Source: Leptonema sp964619535 (GTDB lineage Bacteria > Spirochaetota > Leptospiria > Leptospirales > Leptonemataceae). From it: a stretch of 64,000 bases of DNA. The number at the start of each line of letters is the position of its first letter. The stretch's first letter is position 1. Position numbers and translations under genes: made by a program. The notes under the pieces are model-generated. The model did not search any database, was not told the origin of the DNA, and saw only the letters and a list, made by a program, of their open reading frames with translations. This document shows positions 18,089-26,760 of the stretch, piece by piece. The DNA is taken from the NCBI GenBank assembly GCA_964619535.1, contig CAZUEX010000004.1, forward strand, positions 195,814 to 259,813, written 5' to 3'.

Positions 18089-18676
18089 ATGGCAGCTAAG
18101 AAGATCCTGATGTTTGTTGGGGACTATGTGGAAGACTATGAGGTGATGGTTCCATTCCAGATCCTGACTATGGTTGGGCATACCGTGCATGCGGTTTGTC
18201 CGGGTAAGAAGCCGGGCGAGACCGTGCGCACGGCTGTTCATGACTTTGTTGGTGATCAGACGTATATGGAAGCTCCCGGCCATCGCTTTGCCGTGAACTT
18301 TGATTTTGAGAAGGTGGACGTGAAGGGCTACGATGCTCTGGTGATTCCGGGTGGCAGGGCGCCGGAATACCTGAGGCTGAACCCGAAGATTCTCGAGATG
18401 ACGAGGCATTTTGCAGAAAACAAGAAGCCCATGGCTGCAGTCTGTCACGGTCCGCAGATTCTTGCTGCGGCCGGTGTGCTGAAGGGGCGTAATGTCATTG
18501 CCTATCCGGCTGTTGGACCGGAATGCACGGTTGCCGGCGCGAAGTTTGGAGAGGTTAACGATACGGCATCGAATGCCTTAACGGATGGGAATCTGGTTAC
18601 AGCACCTGCCTGGCCGGCTCATCCGGAGTGGATGCGACAGTTCTTGTCGGTGCTTGGATCGAAGATAGAGGCATAA
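18089..18676 (+). CDS. DJ-1/PfpI family protein
   Basis: This 195-aa protein has the DJ-1/PfpI glutamine-amidotransferase-like fold. The nucleophile elbow is AVCHGPQ (Cys about residue 119) followed by His, and the N-terminal KILMFVGDYVEDYE carries the conserved acidic residue. Family members act as glyoxalases/deglycases, proteases or redox sensors; the exact role is unclear. GGAGGAG precedes the ATG. It follows the oxidase by 31 bases and may be co-transcribed with it. Confidence 0.82.
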   Translation: MAAKKILMFVGDYVEDYEVMVPFQILTMVGHTVHAVCPGKKPGETVRTAVHDFVGDQTYMEAPGHRFAVNFDFEKVDVKGYDALVIPGGRAPEYLRLNPKILEMTRHFAENKKPMAAVCHGPQILAAAGVLKGRNVIAYPAVGPECTVAGAKFGEVNDTASNALTDGNLVTAPAWPAHPEWMRQFLSVLGSKIEA

Positions 18677-18684
18677 GAGGTAAA

Positions 18685-18718
18685 TCCCGTCTGGCGTTGC
18701 GGCCGGGCGGGAATTTTC
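18685..18718 (+). terminator. Intrinsic terminator after the DJ-1/PfpI gene
   Basis: An 11-pair stem (TCCCGTCTGGC with GCCGGGCGGGA, including two G-T pairs) closes on a six-base loop and is followed by AATTTTCC. It should end the oxidase-DJ-1 transcript. Confidence 0.65.
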
Positions 18719-18784
18719 CTATGCGCGAAAGGGCGAGGGGATCGAGGTGCGGCTAAGGCAATGGTGCGCCAGGGTGTGATATGT

Positions 18785-18803
18785 GACATAATCAGATTAT
18801 GTC
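18785..18803. repeat. Minimal palindrome GACATAAT-CAG-ATTATGTC (dif-like)
   Basis: The two 8-base arms are those that end every 53-bp unit of the adjacent array, here separated by only three bases. The CATAA...TTATG arrangement also recalls the core of Xer/dif sites, though the centre is five rather than six bases. It may be an internally deleted unit or the ancestral site. Confidence 0.55.
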
Positions 18804-19161
18804 GTGATGGGAATGGTGTGTTGTAGTATGGCCGTATCCGGTTTGGCGTTTTACGCGTGCGACATAATTCTGTTACTGGCGCATTAGGAATGCGAAGATA
18901 ATGGTATTATGTCAGCCGCAGGCTAATGGCACGGTACAGCTATCCTCGCTTTCCCTGGTTAGGGAACGCGACATAATCCTGTTACGGGTACATTGAGAAT
19001 GCGAAGATAATGGTATTATGTCGCGCCAGCAATTACTGTGTAATACTCTCGTTCCGGTGTCCGCCTTTAGAGCAACGCGACATAATCCTATTACGGGCAC
19101 ATGGGAAATGCGAACATAACGATATTATGTCGGGCACGGAGCAGGCTGCAGCAATTATATC

Positions 19162-19261
19162 NNNNNNNNNNNNNNNNNNNNNNNNNNNNNNNNNNNNNNN
19201 NNNNNNNNNNNNNNNNNNNNNNNNNNNNNNNNNNNNNNNNNNNNNNNNNNNNNNNNNNNNN
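19162..19261. other. Assembly gap of 100 N inside the repeat array
   Basis: Exactly 100 undetermined bases interrupt the array. The left flank (ending GCAGCAATTATATC) and the right flank (starting CATAATCCTGTTACAGG) both match the sequence joining units at 19423-19475. The gap therefore lies within a near-identical repeat and its true length is unknown. Confidence 0.95.
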
Positions 19262-19637
19262 CATAATCCTGTTACAGGTACATTAGAAATGCGAAGATAA
19301 CGATATTATGTTGCGCGTGCAGAGTAAGGACGCAGCACTTCCGCTTCCGTCTTTCCCTTTCGGGTAACGCGACATAATCCTGTTACGGGCGCATTGAGAA
19401 TGCGAACATAACGATATTATGTCGGGCACGGAGCAGGCTGCAGCAATTATATCTCGGTCCTCTTCTAAGCACGCGACATAATCCTGTTACAGGTACATTA
19501 GAAATGCGAAGATAACGATATTATGTTGCGCCAGCAATTACTGTGCAGTACTTTCGTTCCGGTGTCCTGCTTTCGAGCAACACGACATAATCCCGCTTCG
19601 TCACATTAAAAATACGAACATAACGATATTATGTCGC

Positions 19638-19672
19638 GCACGGAGCACGGAGCACGGAGCACGGAGCACGGA
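19638..19672. repeat. Five tandem copies of GCACGGA
   Basis: A 7-bp microsatellite-like repeat is present five times in a row after the last array unit. Related spacers elsewhere in the array carry only one GCACGGA followed by GCAGG, so this copy has expanded. Confidence 0.9.
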
Positions 19673-19754
19673 GCAGGATGCAGCAATTTTATCCCATCAT
19701 TATGTCGTGCAGAAAGTAACGGCACAGATGCGAAATCAACGCATGCATAGGCGG

Positions 19755-19805
19755 AAAAGCGAAGGCCCCGGATCGCAGGGAAGCAAAGCGTTCCCATCCG
19801 GGGCC
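19755..19805 (-). terminator. Intrinsic terminator of lpd
   Basis: A strong hairpin has outer arms GGCCCCGGAT/ATCCGGGGCC and inner arms GGGAA/TTCCC. On the minus strand it is followed by TTCGCTTTT. It lies 24 bases beyond the lpd stop. Confidence 0.7.
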
Positions 19806-19828
19806 AGGGGGCTACAGAACAGTCCAGG

Positions 19829-21238
19829 TTACTGGTGAATGCTCATCTTGTTCACATCCAGGGCTGCCTCTTTCATGACCTCGGACAGCGTTGGATGCGA
19901 GTGGAAGGAGCGTCCCAGGTCTTCCGCTGCACCGCCGAATTCCATGGCTACGACGGCCTCGCCCAGAAGCTCCGAGGCATTGGGGCCAACGATGTGAACG
20001 CCGAGGATCTTGTCGGTGCGCTTGTCTGCATAGATGCGGATCTGGCCTTCTGTTTGGTTCATGGCCTTTGCACGTCCGTTTGGCTTGAACATGTATTTGC
20101 CGGTGTTGTATTGGATACCGGCTGCCTTCAGCTGTTCTTCGTTTTTCCCTACCCAGGCGATCTCCGGCCAGGTGTAGACGACGAAAGGCACGCAGTCATA
20201 GTTTACATGGCCTGGCTTGCCGGCGAGAATCTCTGCCACCATGACGCCTTCTTCTTCTGCCTTATGGGCAAGCATCGGACCTTCAATGACATCACCGATG
20301 GCATAGATGCCAGGCACCGATGTCTGCAGGGTGTGCGGATCGACTTCGATACGGCCTCGCTCGTTGATCTTAACGCCAACGGCCTCTGCTCCAAGCGAGT
20401 CGTAAAAGGGCTTTCGTCCAACGGCAACGAGAACTTTGGAAGCAACGAGGGACTCTTCTTTACCATCTTTGCCCTGGATCTTCACCTCTACCTGTTTGCC
20501 TTTCGCGGATGCGCCGAGAACCTTGGTTTCAAGCTTGAAGGTAAAGCCCTGCTTCTCGAGAGTACGGCGTGCCAGGCTGCGAAGAGGTGCGTCCAGCCCC
20601 ATGAGAATGTCAGGAAGCATCTCGATGACGGTTACCTTTGTGCCAAGTCGGTTCCAGACGGAGCCCAGTTCGAGGCCTATCACGCCGCCACCAATGACGA
20701 TCATGCTTTCGGGTATCTGCTCCAGAGCAATGGCATGGTCTGAGGTAATGATGTTTTTTCCGTCAACGGGAACGGAGGGGATGTTGATGATGTCGGATCC
20801 TGTGGCAATGACGCATTTCTTTGCCGTAAGCGAGGCAGGTTTTTCGCCGTCTACCTTGATCTCGATGGCATCGGGTTTGGCCGAAACAAGACTGCCCGTT
20901 CCACGGAAAACCGTGATCTTGTTCTTGTTCATGAGGAAGTTCAGGCCATCGGTCAGCTCTTTAACGACGCGCTCCTTGCGGGCCATCATCTTCTTCACGT
21001 CAATTTTAACGCTGGAGACGGCAATGCCATGGTCATCCATTTCATGCTTGATACGATGATAGTGCTCTGACGTATCGAGCAAAGCCTTGGATGGTATACA
21101 GCCGACGTTAACGCAGGTGCCGCCGATCGTTTCGCGTTTTTCGATCAGGGCAACCTTCAGCCCGAGTTGTGAGGCGCGAATGGCACAGACGTATCCGCCC
21201 GGTCCGCCTCCGATGATGGCAACATCAAAAGTTTCCAT
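19829..21238 (-). CDS. lpd: Dihydrolipoyl dehydrogenase (E3)
   Basis: This 469-aa flavoprotein reoxidises dihydrolipoamide in the 2-oxoglutarate (and other 2-oxoacid) dehydrogenase complexes, passing electrons to NAD. It has the FAD motif GGGPGGY, redox-active Cys42 and Cys47 in GGTCVNVGCIPSK, the NAD motif GGGVIGLELG, and the C-terminal catalytic His in HSHPTLSE. It lies downstream of sucB on the same strand but beyond a terminator-like hairpin, so it may be expressed partly independently for use by several complexes. Confidence 0.93.
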   Translation of the reverse strand: METFDVAIIGGGPGGYVCAIRASQLGLKVALIEKRETIGGTCVNVGCIPSKALLDTSEHYHRIKHEMDDHGIAVSSVKIDVKKMMARKERVVKELTDGLNFLMNKNKITVFRGTGSLVSAKPDAIEIKVDGEKPASLTAKKCVIATGSDIINIPSVPVDGKNIITSDHAIALEQIPESMIVIGGGVIGLELGSVWNRLGTKVTVIEMLPDILMGLDAPLRSLARRTLEKQGFTFKLETKVLGASAKGKQVEVKIQGKDGKEESLVASKVLVAVGRKPFYDSLGAEAVGVKINERGRIEVDPHTLQTSVPGIYAIGDVIEGPMLAHKAEEEGVMVAEILAGKPGHVNYDCVPFVVYTWPEIAWVGKNEEQLKAAGIQYNTGKYMFKPNGRAKAMNQTEGQIRIYADKRTDKILGVHIVGPNASELLGEAVVAMEFGGAAEDLGRSFHSHPTLSEVMKEAALDVNKMSIHQ

Positions 21239-21280
21239 AGATATAGTTCCTCGCCTTTTAGATTGATTTTGCCTGATGGC

Positions 21281-21308
21281 AAAGAAAAGGCCGACCGTAA
21301 GGCCGGCC
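21281..21308 (-). terminator. Terminator between sucB and lpd
   Basis: On the minus strand GGCCGGCC-TTAC-GGTCGGCC forms an 8-bp stem followed by TTTTCTTT. It lies nine bases past the sucB stop and would end or attenuate the rpsR-sucAB transcript before lpd. Confidence 0.7.
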
Positions 21309-21316
21309 CTCTGGCC

Positions 21317-22546
21317 TTAAACCTCAAGCAGCATGCGTTCGGGATTCTCCACGCATTCTTTCACTTTTACAAGAAAACTGACGGCCTCCTTGCCATCGAT
21401 GATGCGGTGGTCGTATGACAGAGCAAGATACATCATCGGACGGATGACGATCTCATCGTTTACAACGACCGGCCGCTTTACGATGTTATGCATGCCCAGA
21501 ATGCCGGATTGAGGCGGGTTCAGGATCGGAGTGGACATCATGGATCCGTAGATGCCCCCGTTAGAGATGGTAAACGTACCGCCCGACATCTCATCGAGCG
21601 TAATGCTTCCTTCTTTCACCCGCTGTGCCAGGCGTGCAATCTCCATCTCAATCTCGGCCATGGACAGAAGGTCGCTATCACGAACGACGGGCACGACCAG
21701 TCCTCTGGGGCCGCCAACGGCCACGCCGATATCGTAGTAGTTCTTGTAGACGATATCCGTTCCGCGGATCTCTGCATTCACAGCCGGATAGGCTTTCAGG
21801 CCTTCGATCACGGCCTTCACAAAGAAGGACATAAAGCCAAGCTTCACGCCATGCTTCTTCTCAAAGGCATCCTTGTAACGGCTGCGCATGTTCATCATGG
21901 CCGACATGTCCACTTCATTGAACGTGGTAAGGATGGCAGCGGAATGCTGTGCTTCGACCAGGCGCTCTGCAATGCGCTGACGAAGGCGACTCATCGGCAC
22001 GATCTCTTCGCGTTCGCCCGTGCGCTGTCTTGAAGGAGCAATCGGAGTGGCAGAGGCAGCGGGCGCCGGTTTCGCGGGAGCCGCCTGGGCCTTTTCCATA
22101 TGTTCGACAATGTCAGGTTTGGTTACCTGGCCACGCTTGCCCGTGCCCTGAACCTGCGAAGGATCGACGCCTGCTTCTGCGGCAAGACGGCGTGCACCCG
22201 GCGGCAATGTTTCATTTTTGACGCCAGGGGCCGAGGCTGCCGGCGCTTCCGGTTGAGAAGCCGGTGCTTCGGGTTGTGGGACTGCGGACGGGGCTGCAGC
22301 TGCCGTTGCTCCTTCCTCGACAATGGCAAGCACGTCGTCCAGCTTCACCACGTCACCGCTTTGATGCTTGATCTCTTTCAGGACGCCGTTGACGGGGCAG
22401 GGAACCTCCATCGTCACCTTATCCGTTTCGAGTTCGACGAGGATGTCGCCGCTCTGTACGGCATCTCCAGGGTTCTTATGCCAGGAGGCTACCGTTGCCT
22501 CGGATATCGATTCGCCCATCGGAGGAACTTTTACTTCCAGTGCCAT
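21317..22546 (-). CDS. sucB: Dihydrolipoyllysine-residue succinyltransferase (E2)
   Basis: This 409-aa E2 subunit has an N-terminal lipoyl domain (1-78) with the lipoylated Lys43 in ETDKVTMEV. A flexible Ala/Pro-rich linker follows, then a peripheral subunit-binding domain near 112-150 (LPPGARRLAAEAGVD) and a second Ala/Pro linker. The catalytic domain (about 185-409) has SYDHRIIDGKEAV bearing the active-site His and Asp. It transfers the succinyl group from lipoamide to CoA in the TCA cycle. AAAGGA precedes the ATG. Confidence 0.93.
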   Translation of the reverse strand: MALEVKVPPMGESISEATVASWHKNPGDAVQSGDILVELETDKVTMEVPCPVNGVLKEIKHQSGDVVKLDDVLAIVEEGATAAAAPSAVPQPEAPASQPEAPAASAPGVKNETLPPGARRLAAEAGVDPSQVQGTGKRGQVTKPDIVEHMEKAQAAPAKPAPAASATPIAPSRQRTGEREEIVPMSRLRQRIAERLVEAQHSAAILTTFNEVDMSAMMNMRSRYKDAFEKKHGVKLGFMSFFVKAVIEGLKAYPAVNAEIRGTDIVYKNYYDIGVAVGGPRGLVVPVVRDSDLLSMAEIEMEIARLAQRVKEGSITLDEMSGGTFTISNGGIYGSMMSTPILNPPQSGILGMHNIVKRPVVVNDEIVIRPMMYLALSYDHRIIDGKEAVSFLVKVKECVENPERMLLEV

Positions 22547-22572
22547 AACAATTCCTTTCGCGGCTTGCGCCG

Positions 22573-25335
22573 TTATTTATTGAGCAAAAGCGCCTCGTTC
22601 AGGAGGGCCTGTTGCTCTTTTACGTGTACCTTGTAATAACCGGTAGCCGGACTGGGAGAGGCAGGGCGACCGTAGTAGTTCAGCCTGCTTTTGCACATAT
22701 GGCCAAGCAGGTTTTCCATGTAGATCCACGCGCCCTGGTTCCTTGGTTCTTCCTGAACCCAGCCCACTTCTTTCACTGCCGAATAGCTTTCCAGAACCGC
22801 CTGGATGTCGCGATCCGGGAAGGGATAGAGCTGTTCGACACGAATAATAGCCGTATCTGTAATGCCGGCATTCTTGCGAGCTTCGCTTAACTCATAGTAG
22901 ATCTTGCCAGAGCAGAAAAGCACACGTTTTACATTGCCTGGCTCGATGGCAGGATCTGTCTCTGGAATCACATCCTTAAAGCGACCGGACAGAAAATCTT
23001 CCGGTCTGGACACAGCCTCGGGATGTCGCAGCAAGGACTTGGGCGACATGACGATCAGAGGCTTGCGGTAGTTACGATGCATCTGCCGGCGAAGCAGGTG
23101 ATAGATCTGTGCCGGTGTTGTCGGGTAGCAGACCTGCATGTTGTGCTGGCTGCAGAGCTGCAGGTATCGCTCCAGACGGGCGCTGGAATGTTCGGGGCCC
23201 TGGCCTTCATAGCCATGCGGCAGAAGCAGGGTAAGCCCGGACATCCGCTTCCATTTTGCTTCGGAAGACGAGATAAACTGATCGATGATGACCTGGGCAC
23301 CGTTTGCAAAGTCGCCGAACTGTGCCTCCCAGATCACCAGTGTGGATGGATCGGCCAGTGAATAGCCGAACTCAAATCCCAGCACTGCCTCCTCTGAGAG
23401 AAGGGAGTTCAGAACCTCAAAGTTTGCCTTGCGGCCCGGTAGCTGTGTCAGGGGAACGAACTCTGCTCCCGTCTTCGTATCGAAGACGCTGGCATGGCGG
23501 TGCGAGAATGTGCCACGTTTGGAGTCCTGACCCGATATGCGAACTGAGAATCCCTCTGCAAGAAGGGTTCCATAGGCAAGCAGCTCGCCCATCCCCCAGT
23601 CCACGCCTCTTGAATTCTCGGGCTCGAAGATCATCTTGCGACGTTCTTCGAAGAGGCGCTGCAGCTTCCTGTTCAGTGTAAAGCCGGAGGGAACGCTGGT
23701 TATGGCCTCTGCGGCCTTTTTGAGAAGGGTATCAGAAACGCCTGTGTCGGGGTTGGAGTCGGGATCGATCTTTTTCAGACCACGCCACTTACCCTGCAGG
23801 GTTTCGATATCCACCTGGATGTTCTGCGACTGGAAGCGATGGAAGGCCTCTTCGAGGGCCTTGTTATGTCCGTCGCGGATGGCCTGCCTTTCATCGGGCG
23901 AAAGCTGATCTTCAGGCAGTGCTCGGTCGAAAACGGTAAAGGTGCCTGGATGCTTCTTGATGAGCTCATACATCTTCGGCTGCGTGAAGGCAGGCTCATC
24001 GGTTTCGTTATGGCCCCATTTGCGGAAGCAGATGAGATCGATAAAAACGTCGGAATTAAAGGCCTGGCGCCATGCAAGTGCAAAGCGTGCAGCACGGAAT
24101 ACGGCAATGGGATCATCACCGTTGACGTGCAGGATCGGTGTATTCAGGATCTTCGCCAGGTCTGTGGCATAGATCGTGGAGCGCGAATCGATGGGGTCGG
24201 TGGTAAAGCCCACCTGGTTGTTCACCACGATGTGAATCGTTCCGCCAACGGCATAGCCACGCAGACCGGACATGTTGGCGCATTCGTAGTTGATGCCCTG
24301 GCCGGCCAGCGCTGCATCGCCGTGAATCAAAAGCGGCAGGTGACGCAGACGTCCTTCATCATCGGCCATCGTCTGACGTGCGCGGATGGATCCCATGACA
24401 ACGGGATTGATGACCTCCAGGTGCGACGGGTTAAAGGCCAGCGACAGGTGTACCATACGCCCTGTCATGGTCTTGTAGTCGCGAGAGAATCCCAGGTGGT
24501 ATTTTACGTCGCCGGGACCGAAGTCTACCGAGACATTCTCGTTGAATTCGGCGAAGATAGCCGCCGGATCCTTGCCCATGATGTTGGCCAGGACGTTCAG
24601 ACGGCCGCGGTGGGCCATACCCAGAACAATCTGCTCGACGGAATAGTTCCCGGCCTCTTCTACGATACAGGCCAGGGCAGGGATCAGGCTTTCGCCCCCT
24701 TCCAGCGAAAAGCGCTTCTTACCGGGGAAGCGTGTTGCCAGAAATTTCTCAAAAGCCTCTGCAATGTAGACCTTTGAGTAGATCAACTTCAGCTGTTCTT
24801 TGGAAAGCGGACTGAAATAATCGTCGGATTCAATGCGTTCGGTGATCCAGTTGCGACGGTGTTCGTCGCGAATATAGAAGTACTCAATACCCGTCGACGA
24901 GCAGTAGATCTGCTGCATCTTCTTGATGATCGTCGACAGGGTGTCGGTGACCGTCTGGCCGGCAATATTCACACGTACGATCTTCTGCAGATCGGACGGA
25001 GCGATGCCGTAACGTCCCGGATCGAGCAGGTCTTCGTCTGTGTTTTGAAAGCCAAGCGGATTGATCCGGGCCAGGAAATGCCCGTGTCGACGGTAGTCCT
25101 GGATCAGACGGTGGGCCTTGAGATTGATGTCATCCGTATCGGGGATATCTTCGGGCTGCAGGGCCAGTGACGGCCTGGCCGGTCTGTAATGCCCGCCTCC
25201 GCCGTCCACCTCGTTAAAAAGACTTCTCCACTCAGGAGCGATACTATCAGGGTCCTTAACGTACTGCTGATAAAGCTCCTCCAGAAACTCTTTTTGATCT
25301 CCCTGGAGGACGGAGATAGCCTCGAACAGTGACAT
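22573..25335 (-). CDS. sucA: 2-oxoglutarate dehydrogenase E1 component
   Basis: This 920-aa thiamine-diphosphate enzyme decarboxylates 2-oxoglutarate. It begins with the E1o N-terminal segment (FLEELYQQYVKDP) that binds E2/E3. Catalytic motifs include GMAHRGRLNVL, the TPP-binding HVNGDDPIAVFRA and RKWGHNETDEPAFTQP, and the transketolase-like domain near EAQFGDFANGAQ. Length matches the family (about 930 aa). It starts only nine bases after the rpsR stop and has no strong ribosome site of its own, which suggests coupling to rpsR. Confidence 0.95.
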   Translation of the reverse strand: MSLFEAISVLQGDQKEFLEELYQQYVKDPDSIAPEWRSLFNEVDGGGGHYRPARPSLALQPEDIPDTDDINLKAHRLIQDYRRHGHFLARINPLGFQNTDEDLLDPGRYGIAPSDLQKIVRVNIAGQTVTDTLSTIIKKMQQIYCSSTGIEYFYIRDEHRRNWITERIESDDYFSPLSKEQLKLIYSKVYIAEAFEKFLATRFPGKKRFSLEGGESLIPALACIVEEAGNYSVEQIVLGMAHRGRLNVLANIMGKDPAAIFAEFNENVSVDFGPGDVKYHLGFSRDYKTMTGRMVHLSLAFNPSHLEVINPVVMGSIRARQTMADDEGRLRHLPLLIHGDAALAGQGINYECANMSGLRGYAVGGTIHIVVNNQVGFTTDPIDSRSTIYATDLAKILNTPILHVNGDDPIAVFRAARFALAWRQAFNSDVFIDLICFRKWGHNETDEPAFTQPKMYELIKKHPGTFTVFDRALPEDQLSPDERQAIRDGHNKALEEAFHRFQSQNIQVDIETLQGKWRGLKKIDPDSNPDTGVSDTLLKKAAEAITSVPSGFTLNRKLQRLFEERRKMIFEPENSRGVDWGMGELLAYGTLLAEGFSVRISGQDSKRGTFSHRHASVFDTKTGAEFVPLTQLPGRKANFEVLNSLLSEEAVLGFEFGYSLADPSTLVIWEAQFGDFANGAQVIIDQFISSSEAKWKRMSGLTLLLPHGYEGQGPEHSSARLERYLQLCSQHNMQVCYPTTPAQIYHLLRRQMHRNYRKPLIVMSPKSLLRHPEAVSRPEDFLSGRFKDVIPETDPAIEPGNVKRVLFCSGKIYYELSEARKNAGITDTAIIRVEQLYPFPDRDIQAVLESYSAVKEVGWVQEEPRNQGAWIYMENLLGHMCKSRLNYYGRPASPSPATGYYKVHVKEQQALLNEALLLNK

Positions 25336-25344
25336 AGTGTATTT

Positions 25345-25620
25345 TCAGCGTTTTACAAACGGTAAAAGGTTGGCCATTCTGGCACGTTTCACTTCCCGGG
25401 AGATCTTGCGCTGGACGCGAGCGGTAGCGCCTGTCATCCTTCGCGGCAGGATCTTACCCGTCTTTGAAACAAACTTCTCGATTACCTCGATATTCTTGTA
25501 GTCAATGTCCAGACCACGAGTATCGAGTACCTTTTTCTTGAAACGAGATCGGGGTTTGCGAACCGGTTCGCTTTCTTCACCCTGATGCTGGTTTTCCACT
25601 TCCTGATTGTCTGTAGCCAT
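25345..25620 (-). CDS. rpsR: 30S ribosomal protein S18
   Basis: This 91-aa protein ends with the S18 core: IDYKNIEVIEKFVSKTGKI, then LPRRMTGATARVQRKISREVKRARMANLLPF written across two blocks. S18 binds the platform of the 30S subunit with S6. The N-terminus is extended by an acidic/charged tail. GAGGA precedes the ATG. In most bacteria rpsR lies with rpsF and ssb; here it is directly upstream of sucA. A TATAAT on the minus strand at 25686-25691 is a possible -10 element. Confidence 0.93.
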   Translation of the reverse strand: MATDNQEVENQHQGEESEPVRKPRSRFKKKVLDTRGLDIDYKNIEVIEKFVSKTGKILPRRMTGATARVQRKISREVKRARMANLLPFVKR

Positions 25621-25727
25621 CGTTTTCCTCGTATGATAAATTTGTGCTTCACTTACTGTAAACTAAAAAAAATTTACTAAATTACATTATAAACCCTGCG
25701 AACGATTTCCCTTTATCATGTTCGATT

Positions 25728-26705
25728 TCAGCCCTTTGCCTGCAGCGTTTCGATGAGAAACTCCACCTGTTTCTGGTGTTCCTTCTTATGATCGGGATCC
25801 TGGGCTTCATCCGTGAAGATCTGCATGGACTTCTCGGTATGCAGAAGGTTAAAAAGTCCAAAGGCAGGCAGCGCTGGATGCTCTGGATCTTCCAGGCCGG
25901 TGCTCATCATGACCGGACAGCCAATGTCCTCGGCCAGAAATATGGGATCGATGTTCTTCATCTTTTCGCGCAGCTCTTTCTTCTGTGCCGACCTTCCTTT
26001 CAGCCATTCGCTCCATTCACGGGCCAGGCTGGACTGGCTGAGAGACATCCACTGCTCATGCCATACAGGACCGGGCCTTTCCAGTGCCAGCGCCCGGATC
26101 GACTCCGGCTTGAAGGCAGCGGCAAAAAGAGCCGGTACGCAGCCCAGCCCTCTGCCCAGAAGACCGATGGCTGTATGGTTAATATTACGATTCAGCCGCA
26201 GAAAGTCAACCGCGCGCAGTGCATCGAGGATCATGGAAACCGCCAGGCTGCGTTCAAACGGCTGTCCCTGTTGATCCAGGAAGGGGGTGGGAGGCATTGC
26301 CTGGGCGTCCCGGCTTCTTGTACTGCGCTGAGACGCTTCATGCCCTCGCATGTTCAGATGAAGATGGGCAATTCCGGCCTGAGAAAGCGGTTCGGTAATG
26401 TTTTCGTTTACACTTTCGAAGTCCGATAAATAATCGTGAAAGGTAATCACGGCCGGTATACGTTTTAGCTTGCGCGGGATGTTCAGAAACCCGGACTGAA
26501 TGGTGTCATTGTGCGTGCGAAACTGAACGTCGTGAAGGGTTTCCCGTGCAAAGCTACGCTTCAGGCGCAGCTTCAGCTGTGGTTCCATGGGAACCTTCTT
26601 CAGGGAAAGGATGACACTGTTCCAGAAGGATTGGAACTGGGCCGGACGGGCCAGTTGCGGCAGTGCCTGGTAGCATTCGTCAAATCCGGGTCGGCGGATG
26701 GCCAT
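25728..26705 (-). CDS. Alpha/beta-hydrolase-fold protein lacking the usual nucleophile
   Basis: This 325-aa protein resembles acetyl-xylan-esterase-like/dienelactone-hydrolase alpha/beta hydrolases: VITFHDYLSDFES, AGIAHLHLNMRGHEAS and AVDFLRLNRNINHTAIGLLGRGLG. The nucleophile elbow, normally GGSxGG in such proteins, reads LGRGLG, so the catalytic Ser appears replaced by Gly. The Asp loop (TGLEDPEHP) and a late His are present. It may be catalytically dead or use another residue. The start at 26705 is chosen because the longer frame to 26771 overlaps the divergent gene. Confidence 0.6.
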   Translation of the reverse strand: MAIRRPGFDECYQALPQLARPAQFQSFWNSVILSLKKVPMEPQLKLRLKRSFARETLHDVQFRTHNDTIQSGFLNIPRKLKRIPAVITFHDYLSDFESVNENITEPLSQAGIAHLHLNMRGHEASQRSTRSRDAQAMPPTPFLDQQGQPFERSLAVSMILDALRAVDFLRLNRNINHTAIGLLGRGLGCVPALFAAAFKPESIRALALERPGPVWHEQWMSLSQSSLAREWSEWLKGRSAQKKELREKMKNIDPIFLAEDIGCPVMMSTGLEDPEHPALPAFGLFNLLHTEKSMQIFTDEAQDPDHKKEHQKQVEFLIETLQAKG

Positions 26706-26760
26706 ATTTATTATAGATTTTTTCAGCTGCAATTGCGGTAAAGCGGAATACGGAGAGACC

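Larger units (their letters stand above)
18861..19706. repeat. Tandem array of 53-bp dyad-symmetric units
   Basis: Seven units are visible, at 18861-18913, 18970-19022, 19079-19131, 19262-19312 (5' end lost in the gap), 19371-19423, 19475-19527 and 19584-19635. A lone right arm lies at 19699-19706. Each unit begins GACATAAT and ends ATTATGTC (or ATTATGTT), with an inner small dyad CATT...AATG. Periodicity is 104-109 bp. The spacers (about 51-57 bp) are not unique; several recur, such as CAGCAATTACTG after units 2 and 6 and GCACGGAGCAGGCTGCAG after units 3 and 5. No gene lies in 18677-19828. It is not a CRISPR array because the spacers repeat. Confidence 0.85.

Noticed and set aside
18785..19706. 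CRISPR array
   Set aside because: Units are 53 bp with dyad ends, spacers recur between copies, and no cas genes are nearby.
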